Shown here: one piece after another, positions 16,002 through 24,600 of the stretch
Layout of the letters: each line of letters opens with the position of its first letter
Numbering within the stretch: the first letter of the stretch is position 1
DNA from: Bacteroidales bacterium UBA3743
GTDB lineage: Bacteria > Bacteroidota > Bacteroidia > Bacteroidales > Paludibacteraceae
Reading direction: 5' to 3'
Length of the DNA: 31,648 nt
Assembly: GCA_002371265.1 (NCBI GenBank)
Contig: DFGT01000034.1
Span: 58,452-90,099, forward strand
The notes under the pieces: model-generated
What the model saw: the letters and a program-made list of their open reading frames with translations, nothing else
What the model was told of the DNA's origin: nothing
Databases searched by the model: none
Made by a program: the position numbers and the translations under genes

Positions 16002-16550
16002 TCAATCCTCAAACTTCAATTTATCTTCCTCCCAATCCTTATATTTCTGAGAAAGGAGATTGAGCCATTTTGCAAGCTGTTGGATGGCATCCATAGTCTC
16101 TTTCGACACTTCCTTTCCCGAGATCTTCAGCATCGTCGTGCCATATAGAGCAGTAAGAGCCAAGTCGACGTCGTTGACCTCTGCCCCACTCTTATTTTTT
16201 GCTCTGAACTCCTGCAGCACAGGCAATATCTGGAAAAACAGTGCATTATATGAGATCTGTTCTGGAGTCTGAAGCAGTTTCATATGGAGGTCGTTCATAT
16301 CGTCGACAACATTCATTATGAACTGAAGATGTCCGAACGACTGTTTCTGCTCATTCACCATGCCAGAAATCATATTGTCGTACCATTCTCTAATCGCCTT
16401 TTTATCCACATCATCACCATATCGGGAAATTATGTTCTGATCTATCTTTTCTATGTCCAGGCCAAAAGCTCTGATTATATCTTCAATCTGCCAGATATAC
16501 AGCACATACTCCGATATACTTTTATTTCTCAACTGTTTTGCCGCAATCAT
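16002..16550 (-). CDS. DUF4924 family protein
   Basis: The 182-residue protein is cytoplasmic and almost entirely helical. It matches the Bacteroidota-restricted DUF4924 family: the N-terminal AAKQLRNKSISEYVLYIWQIEDIIRAFG, a middle NDLHMKLLQTP, and the C-terminal ALTALYGTTMLKISGKEVS block. No catalytic motif is visible and the function is unknown. It starts 18 bp after the hslR stop, in the same operon. It follows translation-related genes (rplY, pth, hslR), which hints at a ribosome-related role but does not establish one. Confidence 0.85.
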   Translation of the reverse strand: MIAAKQLRNKSISEYVLYIWQIEDIIRAFGLDIEKIDQNIISRYGDDVDKKAIREWYDNMISGMVNEQKQSFGHLQFIMNVVDDMNDLHMKLLQTPEQISYNALFFQILPVLQEFRAKNKSGAEVNDVDLALTALYGTTMLKISGKEVSKETMDAIQQLAKWLNLLSQKYKDWEEDKLKFED

Positions 16551-16568
16551 AATAATATATGTTAATCA

Positions 16569-17021
16569 TTAATCATATAGATCATCATCGTCGTCCAAAT
16601 CAAAATCCCAGTCCCAATCATCGCTGATAAACTGAGGTTCTGTATACTCATTGATGTCACGACGGTCTTTTTTAGTAGGTCGGCCAGCTCCACGGTCACG
16701 TTGACCATTAGATGTATAACGGCTAAGTTCAAGGATTTCAATCTGATCCTGAGGAGTGACATTTTCCATAAACTCAGGCACCAGTTTGGCTCCCATACGG
16801 TTTTCGCTCAACGCAAGCACCTTGAAAGAGTATGTGATAGGAGCACGTTTGATCTGGACGACATCCCCAACACGAATCATCTTCGACGCTTTCTGGGAAT
16901 TGCCGCCAATCATGACATGACCTTTTTTGCAAGCCTCAGCTGCCAATGTTCGCGTCTTGAACAATCTGACTGCCCACATCCATTTATCGATGCGTACCTC
17001 CTCCTTTACCTCTTTAGCCAT
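16569..17021 (-). CDS. hslR: S4-domain RNA-binding protein, Hsp15 family
   Basis: The 150-residue protein has an N-terminal S4 domain (about residues 9-70: VRIDKWMWAVRLFKTRTLAAEAC, then VMIGGNSQKASKMIRVGDVV). The C-terminal tail contains GRPTKKDRRDI, which matches the Hsp15 signature region, and then an acidic Asp-rich end (DDWDWDFDLDDDDDLYD). Hsp15 proteins bind free 50S subunits carrying a nascent chain and help rescue stalled ribosomes. The very acidic last 20 residues are not part of the E. coli protein and may be a lineage feature. Its ATG overlaps the pth stop as TAATG, so translation is coupled to pth, whose product also deals with abandoned peptidyl-tRNA. Confidence 0.88.
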   Translation of the reverse strand: MAKEVKEEVRIDKWMWAVRLFKTRTLAAEACKKGHVMIGGNSQKASKMIRVGDVVQIKRAPITYSFKVLALSENRMGAKLVPEFMENVTPQDQIEILELSRYTSNGQRDRGAGRPTKKDRRDINEYTEPQFISDDWDWDFDLDDDDDLYD

Positions 17022-17584
17022 TACTTGTTGTTGTATTGGTTCATTGTGATATCCAGGCCAGCAAGCATGAAAGACGCAATTGCATCACCAGCTATCTTCT
17101 TTCTCTCAGGCATAGCTGCCATATCCTCATCACCAAACTTGCCAAGCACAAAATCAACTTGTTTGCCCTTTGGGAAATCGTTGCCTATACCGAATTTCAG
17201 ACGAGCATATTTCTCTGTGCCAAGAAGTTCCTGAATATTTTTCAAACCGTTGTGACCACCTGCGCTACCACTACCTTTGATACGTATTTTGCCGAAAGGA
17301 AGCGACAAGTCATCAACGACGACGAAGATATGATCGATATCTATTTTTTCTTTGGTTGCCCAATAGCGTACCGCATTTCCGCTAAGGTTCATATATGTGT
17401 TAGGCTTCAACAGGATAAACTCCTTGTTTTTAACACGACCTTCGGCAATAGCACCATAACGTTCGTCCTTAAAAACAAGATTGGACGCTTCGGCAAAAGC
17501 GTCCAATACCATAAATCCTATGTTGTGCCTTGTGTTGGCATACTCGTCTCCGATGTTGCCAAGCCCAACAATCAGATATTTCAT
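17021..17584 (-). CDS. pth: peptidyl-tRNA hydrolase
   Basis: This enzyme cleaves the ester bond of peptidyl-tRNAs that drop off the ribosome, recycling tRNA. The 187-residue length is typical. Conserved motifs are all present: GLGNIGDEY with Asn10, catalytic His20 in NTRHNIGF, KPNTYMNLSG, VVVDDLSLPFG with the Asp pair near 92-93, and GGHNGLKNI. The start codon overlaps the rplY stop (TAATG at 17584) and the stop overlaps the hslR start (17021), so the three genes form a translationally coupled run. The rplY-pth pair is a common arrangement in bacteria. Confidence 0.97.
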   Translation of the reverse strand: MKYLIVGLGNIGDEYANTRHNIGFMVLDAFAEASNLVFKDERYGAIAEGRVKNKEFILLKPNTYMNLSGNAVRYWATKEKIDIDHIFVVVDDLSLPFGKIRIKGSGSAGGHNGLKNIQELLGTEKYARLKFGIGNDFPKGKQVDFVLGKFGDEDMAAMPERKKIAGDAIASFMLAGLDITMNQYNNK

Positions 17585-18144
17585 TATGCGTTAGCTCTTG
17601 AACCACGAGTTGCCTTAACTGTAGCAACAACGTTGATAGGGTTGTTCAACAACTCAAGATTCTCGTATGACAATGCACCAACCTGGATAGACTTACCGAT
17701 ACCAAGGTTCTCAACATTAACGATCAATCTGTCTGGGAAGTTAGTGTAGATACCCTTAACACGAAGCTTTCTCATCTGCTGAGACAACTTACCTCCTAGC
17801 TTAACACCTTCTGCAAGACCCTCAAGCTTGATAGGAATTTCGATTACAACTGGCTTCTTGTCTGAAATCTCAAGGAAGTCGATATGAAGAATGTTATCCT
17901 TAACTGGGTGAACCTGAAGGTCCTTCAAGATAGCTGTAACTGTCTTACCAGCGATAGTCAACTCAACAACATATACATTTGGAGAGTAGATAAGCTTTCT
18001 AACGTCACCCTCTTTAACTGTAAAGTGCTTTACTTCACCACCACCGTAAAGTACACATGGGATAAGACCGTTTGCACGAGTCTCCTTTGTAGCCTTCTTG
18101 CCTAGATCTGCACGAAGCTCACCTGAAAGTTGAAATTTTTCCAT
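17584..18144 (-). CDS. rplY: 50S ribosomal protein L25 / general stress protein Ctc
   Basis: The 186-residue protein is the long (TL5/Ctc) form: an N-terminal 5S rRNA-binding L25 domain (about 1-90, with LRADLGKKATKETRANGLIPCVLYGG) and a C-terminal beta domain (about 95-186). It binds 5S rRNA in the large subunit. Codon use is strongly biased like tpiA. The start at 18144 is fixed by a perfect promoter about 100 bp upstream and by conservation of the N-terminus; an upstream in-frame extension from another start would be improbable. It leads the operon rplY-pth-hslR-DUF4924-exported protein. A perfect hairpin lies in the leader at 18173-18191. Confidence 0.96.
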   Translation of the reverse strand: MEKFQLSGELRADLGKKATKETRANGLIPCVLYGGGEVKHFTVKEGDVRKLIYSPNVYVVELTIAGKTVTAILKDLQVHPVKDNILHIDFLEISDKKPVVIEIPIKLEGLAEGVKLGGKLSQQMRKLRVKGIYTNFPDRLIVNVENLGIGKSIQVGALSYENLELLNNPINVVATVKATRGSRANA

Positions 18145-18172
18145 TTCTTTAATAAAATTTTAAGTATACTCA

Positions 18173-18191
18173 GGATTAGATTTTCTAATCC
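18173..18191 (-). promoter_or_regulatory. perfect hairpin in the rplY leader
   Basis: GGATTAGA-AAA-TCTAATCC on the minus strand forms an 8-bp perfect stem with a 3-nt loop, ending 28 nt before the ATG. It is not followed by a T run, so it is not an intrinsic terminator. A leader stem for feedback control by L25 is possible but unproven. Confidence 0.5.
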
Positions 18192-18240
18192 CCCATAATA
18201 CTCCTCAATGATTTTTTGCCGAAAATCAAGAAAAGCGATG

Positions 18241-18271
18241 CAAAGGTAGTATAAAAAATGCAAAATGCAAA
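18241..18271 (-). promoter_or_regulatory. rplY operon promoter
   Basis: On the minus strand TTTG (18271-18268), a 19-bp spacer and TACCTTTG (18248-18241) match the consensus exactly. The predicted leader is about 90 nt. The -33 box falls inside heptamer array C. Confidence 0.85.
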
Positions 18272-18291
18272 ATGAGGAATGAGAAATGAGT
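18257..18291 (+). repeat. heptamer tandem array C (5 units) across the rplY promoter
   Basis: The units are AATGCAA, AATGCAA, AATGAGG, AATGAGA, AATGAGT. The CAAA spanning units 2 and 3 supplies the complementary -33 TTTG of the rplY promoter. This is the only one of the five arrays not placed at a stop codon. Confidence 0.75.
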
Positions 18292-18308
18292 CGACGATCC
18301 AAAAAATC

Positions 18309-18339
18309 TTTGAAAATCGCGATAAAAAATGTAATTTTG
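18309..18339 (+). promoter_or_regulatory. promoter of the DUF5063-exonuclease/kinase operon
   Basis: TTTG (18309-18312), a 19-bp spacer and TAATTTTG (18332-18339) match exactly. It is divergent from the rplY promoter with 37 bp between the two -33 boxes. It excludes an upstream ATG at 18286 as the start and favours 18361. Confidence 0.85.
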
Positions 18340-18360
18340 CAAAGTTTTTTGAAAAATGCC

Positions 18361-18882
18361 ATGGATATTAACAATCAAGAGACTATCAATTTTATAAAGT
18401 CGGCGATTTTGTTCTGTCGTGTCATCGAGCAATCAGCCGACGACACATCTAAGGATTTCGCAAAAAAACTTGCGGGCTCGTTGGCAGGCTTGTATGCCGC
18501 GACCGTCGACCTTCCTTCCTACGACGAAGAAGACTACGACTATATCGACCTTGAATGCAAGGTGACGGAAGCAATGTATAATTCCGTCATACAGATTGTC
18601 AGCGACAAACTTGGTGCTCATGATGATTTTCTTACCGTCGACCATGTCGACATGCAATACAGCGACACGCCTATTGTGGCTCACGTGTCGGAAGACATCG
18701 CCGACATCTATCAGGATATCGTAGATATGACTCACAGAATCCAGAGTGCAGACAATGCTATCATGTGTGCGGCGTTAAAAGAATGTGTGGATCACTTCCA
18801 CGATTTCTGGGGACAATGTCTCACTCGCAGCCTGGGTGCTCTTCATTCATATATATCAGCCCCAGACGACGAAGAAGATTGA
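18361..18882 (+). CDS. DUF5063 domain protein
   Basis: The 173-residue, strongly acidic cytoplasmic protein fits the DUF5063 family seen in Bacteroidota upstream of 3'-5' exonuclease genes. It is helical, with IKSAILFCRVIEQ near the start, AATVDLPSYDEEDYDY in the middle, ADIYQDIVDMTHRIQSAD, and a C-terminal CVDHFHDFWGQCLTRSLGALH. The Cys/His-rich HFHDFWGQC segment may bind metal, but no known catalytic motif is present. The start at 18361 follows from the promoter position (leader about 15 nt). Only 6 bp separate it from the exonuclease-kinase gene, so the two are co-transcribed and presumably act together. Confidence 0.82.
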   Translation: MDINNQETINFIKSAILFCRVIEQSADDTSKDFAKKLAGSLAGLYAATVDLPSYDEEDYDYIDLECKVTEAMYNSVIQIVSDKLGAHDDFLTVDHVDMQYSDTPIVAHVSEDIADIYQDIVDMTHRIQSADNAIMCAALKECVDHFHDFWGQCLTRSLGALHSYISAPDDEED

Positions 18883-18888
18883 CAACAA

Positions 18889-20649
18889 ATGGGACAGTTT
18901 GCTGAATCGATAACAAAAGAAGAAATACAACAGTTGCCGTTCGCTTCTTTCGACGGCGACATCATCGTCGTGTCGAAATTCGACATGGTGAAGGAGGCTG
19001 TCGACTATTTGAGCAAGCAAAAGGTGCTTGGCATTGACACGGAAACCAAGCCTGTCTTCGTGAAAGGCAAAACCAACCAGGTTGCCCTATTGCAAATCAG
19101 TTCGGAGCAACGCTGCTATCTATTCCGTCTCAACCTATTGAACATCCCTGAATCCGTGGCTGAAATCTTCGCCAACCCTAACATCACAAAGATAGGGCTT
19201 AGCCTTCACGACGATTTTCGCCAACTGCGCAGACGTATGCCTGACTTCAAATGTGAGAACTACGTGGAGCTGCAAAGCTATGTGGAGAAATTCGGCATCA
19301 AAGACAAAAGTCTGCAGAAAATCTACGCCATTATATTCAAGCTTCAGATCTCAAAACGTCAGCAGACTTCCAATTGGGAGGCAAACCCTCTCGACCATGC
19401 TCAAATTAAATATGCGGCACTCGACGCCAATGCCACGCTTCAGATTTACAACACGTTGAGCCAAAGCGAGGAGGGAAAAATAAATCCTGCCGACCACCTT
19501 TCTTCCGCAGTGCTGGAACAGATGCAACTGGACCAACAGCAACGTGCGAAAGAAAAAAAGGAGCGACGCGAAAAGAAAAAGAAAGAACTTGAGAAGCGTC
19601 CGAAACCAGTTGTGGCAAAGACTCCGGAAGAGGTGAAAGAGGAAAACATGCAAACGATCTCCCGTCTCTACAAAAAATTCCAAGGACATCGCCCTACTTC
19701 AATCACTCCGATCGCACAAGCTGGTTCAGGCAGACAATATTTCATCGTCGACGGTGAGTCTGGCAAATACGTGGCTACTATCGGAGAAACAGTGGAAGAG
19801 AACAATGCCTTCATATATATTGCCAAGCAATTGAAGCGTGCCGGAGCATCCGTGCCAAAAGTATTCCACGTCTCCAAAGACAAGATGATCTATCTGCAAA
19901 CATACTGTGGCAACGACTCATTATATAAAGTGCTCGACCGTTTCCGCCAGGCTAACGAATATTCAAAGACAAGCATTCGAATGCTCTGCAAAGTGATGTC
20001 AGACTTGGCAAGAATACAGTTTGTTGGAGCAAAGACGGTGGATTTTGCCAAATGCTATCCAGAATCAGAATTTTCAAGAGACGGATTGATGGCAGACTTC
20101 GCGAAATTCGAGACATACTTTGTAAAGAAGCATCCGATAGAATATTCGGAATCCCGTCTGCACGATGATTTTGAAAAGATGTGGACAACGATGAGTGAAG
20201 TCCGCAAAGACGCATGGGGATTCATGTACAGAGACTTCCAGTCGCGCAACGTTATGGTGAAATCAGGAGGATTATGGTACATTGATTTTCAAGGAGGAAG
20301 ACGTGGTCCCATCTGGTACGACCTAGTCTCTTTCGTATACCAAGTGAGGGCGAAATATCCAGAAGCGATAAAGACGCAAATGATTTCTGTCTATCTGAAG
20401 GCGATAAAGAAATACATCGAGATCTCCGACGACGAGTTTTATGGCAATCTTTCGTTTTTTATCCTGACACGTATGGTGCAGGTGCTTGGCACTTACGGGC
20501 TACGTGGATTGGAAGAGAAGAAAGAGACATTCCTAGGTCAGATTCCAGACACATTGAAAGTGTTGAGCAACGTCGTGGATAAGTTTGAAAATGATTATCC
20601 GGAACTTATAAAAGTGATAAAAGAAGCATCAAAGCATTATGGAGAATAA
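18889..20649 (+). CDS. fusion of a DEDDy 3'-5' exonuclease and an AmgK/APH-like sugar kinase
   Basis: The 586-residue protein has two enzyme domains. Residues about 25-200 are an RNase D-like exonuclease with the DEDDy residues: Asp50 and Glu52 (GIDTETK), Asp108/109 (LHDDFRQL), and Tyr175 with Asp179 (YAALDA). A very basic linker (about 215-255, with KEKKERREKKKKELEKRPK) leads to a phosphotransferase of the APH fold (about 258-586): a GSGRQYF nucleotide loop, the catalytic motif MYRDFQSRNVMV (Asp449) and metal-binding IDFQGGRRGPIWYDLVS (Asp466). The DFQ...GP..YDLVS signature resembles AmgK, which phosphorylates the anomeric carbon of MurNAc/GlcNAc. I know the exonuclease and kinase as separate genes in relatives, so the fusion is unusual. 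The frame is open throughout, with the linker composition of a real connector. It overlaps the RapZ-C gene by 11 bp. The substrate is inferred. Confidence 0.88.
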   Translation: MGQFAESITKEEIQQLPFASFDGDIIVVSKFDMVKEAVDYLSKQKVLGIDTETKPVFVKGKTNQVALLQISSEQRCYLFRLNLLNIPESVAEIFANPNITKIGLSLHDDFRQLRRRMPDFKCENYVELQSYVEKFGIKDKSLQKIYAIIFKLQISKRQQTSNWEANPLDHAQIKYAALDANATLQIYNTLSQSEEGKINPADHLSSAVLEQMQLDQQQRAKEKKERREKKKKELEKRPKPVVAKTPEEVKEENMQTISRLYKKFQGHRPTSITPIAQAGSGRQYFIVDGESGKYVATIGETVEENNAFIYIAKQLKRAGASVPKVFHVSKDKMIYLQTYCGNDSLYKVLDRFRQANEYSKTSIRMLCKVMSDLARIQFVGAKTVDFAKCYPESEFSRDGLMADFAKFETYFVKKHPIEYSESRLHDDFEKMWTTMSEVRKDAWGFMYRDFQSRNVMVKSGGLWYIDFQGGRRGPIWYDLVSFVYQVRAKYPEAIKTQMISVYLKAIKKYIEISDDEFYGNLSFFILTRMVQVLGTYGLRGLEEKKETFLGQIPDTLKVLSNVVDKFENDYPELIKVIKEASKHYGE

Positions 20650-21064
20650 GGAATTGGTAGTCAAAGTGTTCAGTTTTTCATACAAGAAAGGTATTCCAGC
20701 CGACGAATCCGGCAATGGAGGTGGTTATGTATTCGACTGTCGCGCGGTGCACAATCCAGGCAGATACGAAGAATACAAGCAGCTGACAGGCAGAGATCAG
20801 CCGGTGATTGATTTTCTTGAGAAAGACGGTGAGATTCTCACATTCCTTGATTCAGTTTGGGCATTGGTCGATTTCCACGTCGCACGCTATATGGAAAGAG
20901 GATTTACGAGTCTGATGGTAAGTTTCGGTTGTACAGGAGGACAGCACCGTTCCGTCTACTCTGCACAGAAAACAGCCGAGCATATCGCCGAGAAATTCGG
21001 AGTGGAAGTGAGGTTGGAACATGTGGAGCAACACATTAAAGAAATTATAAATGCTGAATTATAA
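20639..21064 (+). CDS. stand-alone RapZ C-terminal domain protein
   Basis: The 141-residue protein corresponds to only the C-terminal half of RapZ; the N-terminal P-loop ATPase half is absent. Motifs include FSFSYKKGIPADES, FDCRAVHNPGRYEEYKQLTG, and FGCTGGQHRSVYSAQ, the conserved ligand pocket. In E. coli this domain binds glucosamine-6-phosphate and carries the RNA/RNase E-binding function. Its ATG overlaps the end of the exonuclease-kinase gene by 11 bp (ATGGAGAATAA), so the two are translationally coupled. Pairing an amino-sugar-sensing domain with an AmgK-like kinase and an exonuclease supports a cell-wall sugar link. The last residues (EIINAEL) and the stop codon are encoded within heptamer array D, so the C-terminal tail may have been set by the repeat. 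Confidence 0.87.
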   Translation: MENKELVVKVFSFSYKKGIPADESGNGGGYVFDCRAVHNPGRYEEYKQLTGRDQPVIDFLEKDGEILTFLDSVWALVDFHVARYMERGFTSLMVSFGCTGGQHRSVYSAQKTAEHIAEKFGVEVRLEHVEQHIKEIINAEL

Positions 21065-21098
21065 ATGCTGAATTATAAATGCTAAATGTGGAATGTGC
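21043..21098 (+). repeat. heptamer tandem array D (8 units), containing the RapZ-C stop codon
   Basis: The units are AATTATA, AATGCTG, AATTATA, AATGCTG, AATTATA, AATGCTA, AATGTGG, AATGTGC. The 14-bp super-unit is repeated almost three times. The TAA stop (21062-21064) lies inside unit 3 and unit 4, and the array is in the sense orientation. Confidence 0.9.
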
Positions 21099-21137
21099 CA
21101 CACTCTAACCCATCAACTCTAATTCCTAACCAAAAAA

Positions 21138-21479
21138 ATGGACAAAACCGAGATCATAAAGATATCCGTCATCGCACTCATCATCGTTGCACTACTCAAT
21201 GCGATTGGGATGAGTAGCAATATCCATATCAGGTGGGTACTGAAATTGTTCACTGGAGTCTCATTATTCATCGTCATATTATATTGGAAAACCATCCCAT
21301 ACAAAAACAAACTCAGCGACGCCAACCTGAAGAAATTTGAGGCAGTCGGCAACATTTGTGATCCTATCTTCAATCTGTTCACCAACCTGCCAAAAATCAA
21401 ACTGGGAGAATACACAGAGATGAATCCCGCTCCGTTGGTAGTTTGCGGAATACTGATATTGATTTTGATGATGCTGTAA
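21138..21479 (+). CDS. small inner-membrane protein of unknown function
   Basis: The 113-residue protein has three predicted membrane segments: about 6-26 (IKISVIALIIVALLNAIGM), 34-50 (LKLFTGVSLFIVILYW), and 96-113 (APLVVCGILILILMML). A roughly 45-residue loop with Lys/Asn-rich and FNLFTNLPKIKLGEYTEMNP segments separates the last two. I do not recognise a family. It lies 73 bp after the RapZ-C stop, beyond the heptamer array, so it could be co-transcribed with the exonuclease-kinase operon or separate; no promoter match is visible. A CDS is supported by length, hydrophobic pattern and the ATG context AAAAAAATGG, but homologues would be needed to be sure. Confidence 0.6.
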   Translation: MDKTEIIKISVIALIIVALLNAIGMSSNIHIRWVLKLFTGVSLFIVILYWKTIPYKNKLSDANLKKFEAVGNICDPIFNLFTNLPKIKLGEYTEMNPAPLVVCGILILILMML

Positions 21480-21580
21480 GAATCCTACAATATAGTTGTG
21501 ACAGTTGAACACCGCGACCTTTTCCCCTTTTACATTTTTATTTTTCAGCAAATCTCTCGCTAATGGCTGATATTTTTTCA

Positions 21581-21588
21581 TAAATTTG
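21581..21588 (+). promoter_or_regulatory. -7 box upstream of the type B T9SS gene
   Basis: TAAATTTG matches TAnnTTTG exactly, about 100 bp before the ATG at 21692. No -33 TTTG was found at 19-21 bp, so the call rests on one element. Confidence 0.4.
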
Positions 21589-21691
21589 CAATTGGATTGT
21601 GCACATCATTGATGATATGTTCTTATACCACTAAACCAATAAAATGTGTACATTTTCTAAAAAATAATTGTTTTTAGCTAACGAATGCGAT

Positions 21692-24600
21692 ATGCAAAAA
21701 AGCGAAAGTCAAAAAAAAGAATTAATACGAACAATATTTCTGTTGATATTGTGCATATTTTCTGTGGGAAGAGCATTGGCACTGCCATTAATATCTGAAA
21801 CCGATTTTTCTGTTGCGGAAGGCACCAATGACTATTATTCCGTCGATATGATAGATGGATTTGGCAACTCTATAATTCCTCAAATTTCTGTGGAAACCAT
21901 TTCTTTAGCAGATGGCACAGAGTCTACAGAGACGACATCTGAATTTTTGGATGAACCGCATTATGCGATTACACCCAACCCTATTCGATTGGATAATCTA
22001 AGATTAGAAGATAACGGAGGAGGACTGATTTTTTCTGCAGGAAAAGGTACAAACAAAATAAGCGAAGGCACTAAAATTTTATCATACATCGTATCAGGGC
22101 TAAAAAATGGCGGAGAATACGAGGTAGTTGTTGAGTATTGCAACCCATTGTCTACTACTTATTTGAACACGTCAGGTTCTAACCCGGCTCCCCATTTGAC
22201 TAGTAGTTATCATTCGATGATCCAAGTGGGAGTTAACAATACAGAAACAAGCAGTGGAAAGAAATTGGTTGCGTTATCCAGCAAAGCAGGCACTTGTCTC
22301 GCCGCTACAATCAAGTCACCGACAGCAGAGCAATTGGAGCAGGAAGATGTCAGGCCAATAACAGACAACACGTTGACAGTCAATGTTTATATAAGTGATA
22401 TGGGAGATGGGGAAGCTTTGATGATAAGGAACATTCAGGTATACGCAGAACCAGCATTCGTTCCAGAGGCTGAAGATATCACAATAGCCCCATTCTGCGA
22501 GAATGATCCAAACAGAGCGACTAAGTTGGATGAGGCTTTGGCTGTCATTCCGTCTAATTATGATATCACATGGTACAGAGATACAGTTACGCCGATTAAA
22601 GATTCGGAGCCTGATGTGGCTGGTGCTTCTGCCAGCACTGTGCCTTATGTCTCATATTTCACAGTTACGGACAAGAAGACTAAGGCTGTAAGTAAATATT
22701 ATACCTTCACATTCACCGTCAAAGAGACGCCAAGTGAAATTTTGTCTGAAATTCCACCATTCTGTGAATATGTCAATGGTGCTATTTCGACTTCGACTGA
22801 TGCTATTAGTGCTTCAATATTACCTATCAGTACTAAAGGATATGATGTGAATTGGTATAAATCACCTACCATTTCTTCTGACAACATGGCAAATACTGAT
22901 CTCTCCACTTTGCCCGGCAGCACAACTCCTTATACATATTATTACGCTTTGTCTTTGAATGGTTGCACAAGCGAACCAACAGCGTATGACTTTTCCGTTA
23001 TACCATTAGTAAAACAGAATTTGATAAAGGATAATGAATGTGATAAGACTACGCTTACAGTTTCAACCGAGCCATCCGACGCAATCTCTACATGGAACAA
23101 CGGTGCTGAAGGCAAGTCTCTCATTTTCACAACTGAAATGGAAGCCACTGGCATTTATACCGTCGTTTCAAGAATGACTGGCTATTGTGAAAGCGAGCCA
23201 GCGGAAATTCTCTCAGATTTCTACAAAACACCTGATGCTTTGGATAATTATTCTGTGCAATATCTAAAGGCAGAAGGACGTGCAACGGATGGAGTATTCG
23301 CAACGGATAAATTACTCTCTGTAGTAGCAGGCAGATCGGATGCTAATGCTACGGTCAAATGGATTGGACAGTCAGATTCTCCGACACTTCCGTCTGATAT
23401 CAACAATGCTTCTGACACACCAGCAAATCCTAAGGCAGACGACGTGAACGATTCGAAAGATGAGACATATTATTATTTTATACATCAGCAAATCACTTAT
23501 TCTTCTACGGTATCTTGCCCAAGTAAACTTTCTACAGTAGAGGTGAAAATATTAGGTGCTCCTTGTCCTGAAGTCACCCCAGTTTCCTACTGTTTGAATG
23601 ACACTCCTGATGCCATCACAAATTTTGCGACGGCTACGACAAATGGGGCTACAGATACAAAAACATACTCTTTAGTATGGTTCGCTTCTGAAACTGAGTA
23701 TCCCGCCAACCCATTGCCAGCAGCGCCTACAATCACAACCGACAATGTAGGTGTGACATCATACTACGTCGCTCAATGGGATGACGCGAATCACAACAAC
23801 ATCAGTTCGTTGCGACATGTGGATGTCACTACTTATGGTGTGCTTCAGCCATCTGTTCAGACACCAATAAATTATTGTTTGAACGAAAATGCATCTCCGT
23901 TGACGGCAGTTGCCACCACAAGTGCAAATGAATATTACGTATCAAATGGATTCTTGTGGGGTGAAGATAATCCTACGACAATCGCTCCTACACCAAACTC
24001 AGCGTCTGTTGGTTCTGAAACCTATACTGTGCGTGCCACCTACACAACAACCACATTATCATGTAAGAGTGAACCTGTTGAAATCACTGTCACAGTTTCT
24101 AAATCTGAGGCACCGTCTCCTATAGCCATTCAGTATATAAAAGCAGATGCAAGCGACGGAAAGATATTCCCTGCCATCAATGAAGCCAAGGATCCATGGG
24201 TGGAAGAATCTGGTTACACATACTACTACTCTGGCATGACTGAAGATGCAGATGCTGCTGTTAGTAACTACATGGAAGGTATAATACCAACTCCTGTTTA
24301 TAATACAGCTTTATTAAATGGAGGATCTAAAGAATTGTATTACTATGTATATCGTATTGACAATAGTAATAGCTGTCCAAGTGACACTGTGAAGATTACC
24401 GTGAAGATAAATGATGTATTATCACCTAAGGTAAAGGACGTCTATGTCTGCGAGGGTAACGCAGTGCCAGAACTGGAAGCAGGCATATCCATCGCGGAAG
24501 GTTCTGGCAAAACTGAATCTGAATATAGTTTGAGGTGGTATGGAACAGATGATCCAAGAGACTCTAACAATCCAACGCCTCTAAACAGAGTAAGTCAAAC

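Noticed and set aside
17036..17749. 237-codon open frame on the plus strand across pth and rplY
   Set aside because: It is antisense to two well-identified, overlapping genes and encodes a Cys/Thr-rich sequence with no family features. Biased codon use of the real genes leaves the opposite frame open.
18286..18360. N-terminal extension of DUF5063 to 18286
   Set aside because: The consensus promoter at 18309-18339 lies inside this stretch, so it cannot be part of the message.
18889..20649. The kinase half as an aminoglycoside resistance gene
   Set aside because: It has the APH fold, but the DFQ...GP..YDLVS signature and the RapZ-C neighbour fit an AmgK-like sugar kinase, not drug resistance.
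21043..21098. Heptamer array considered as a CRISPR array
   Set aside because: Units are 7 bp with no spacers and no cas genes are present.
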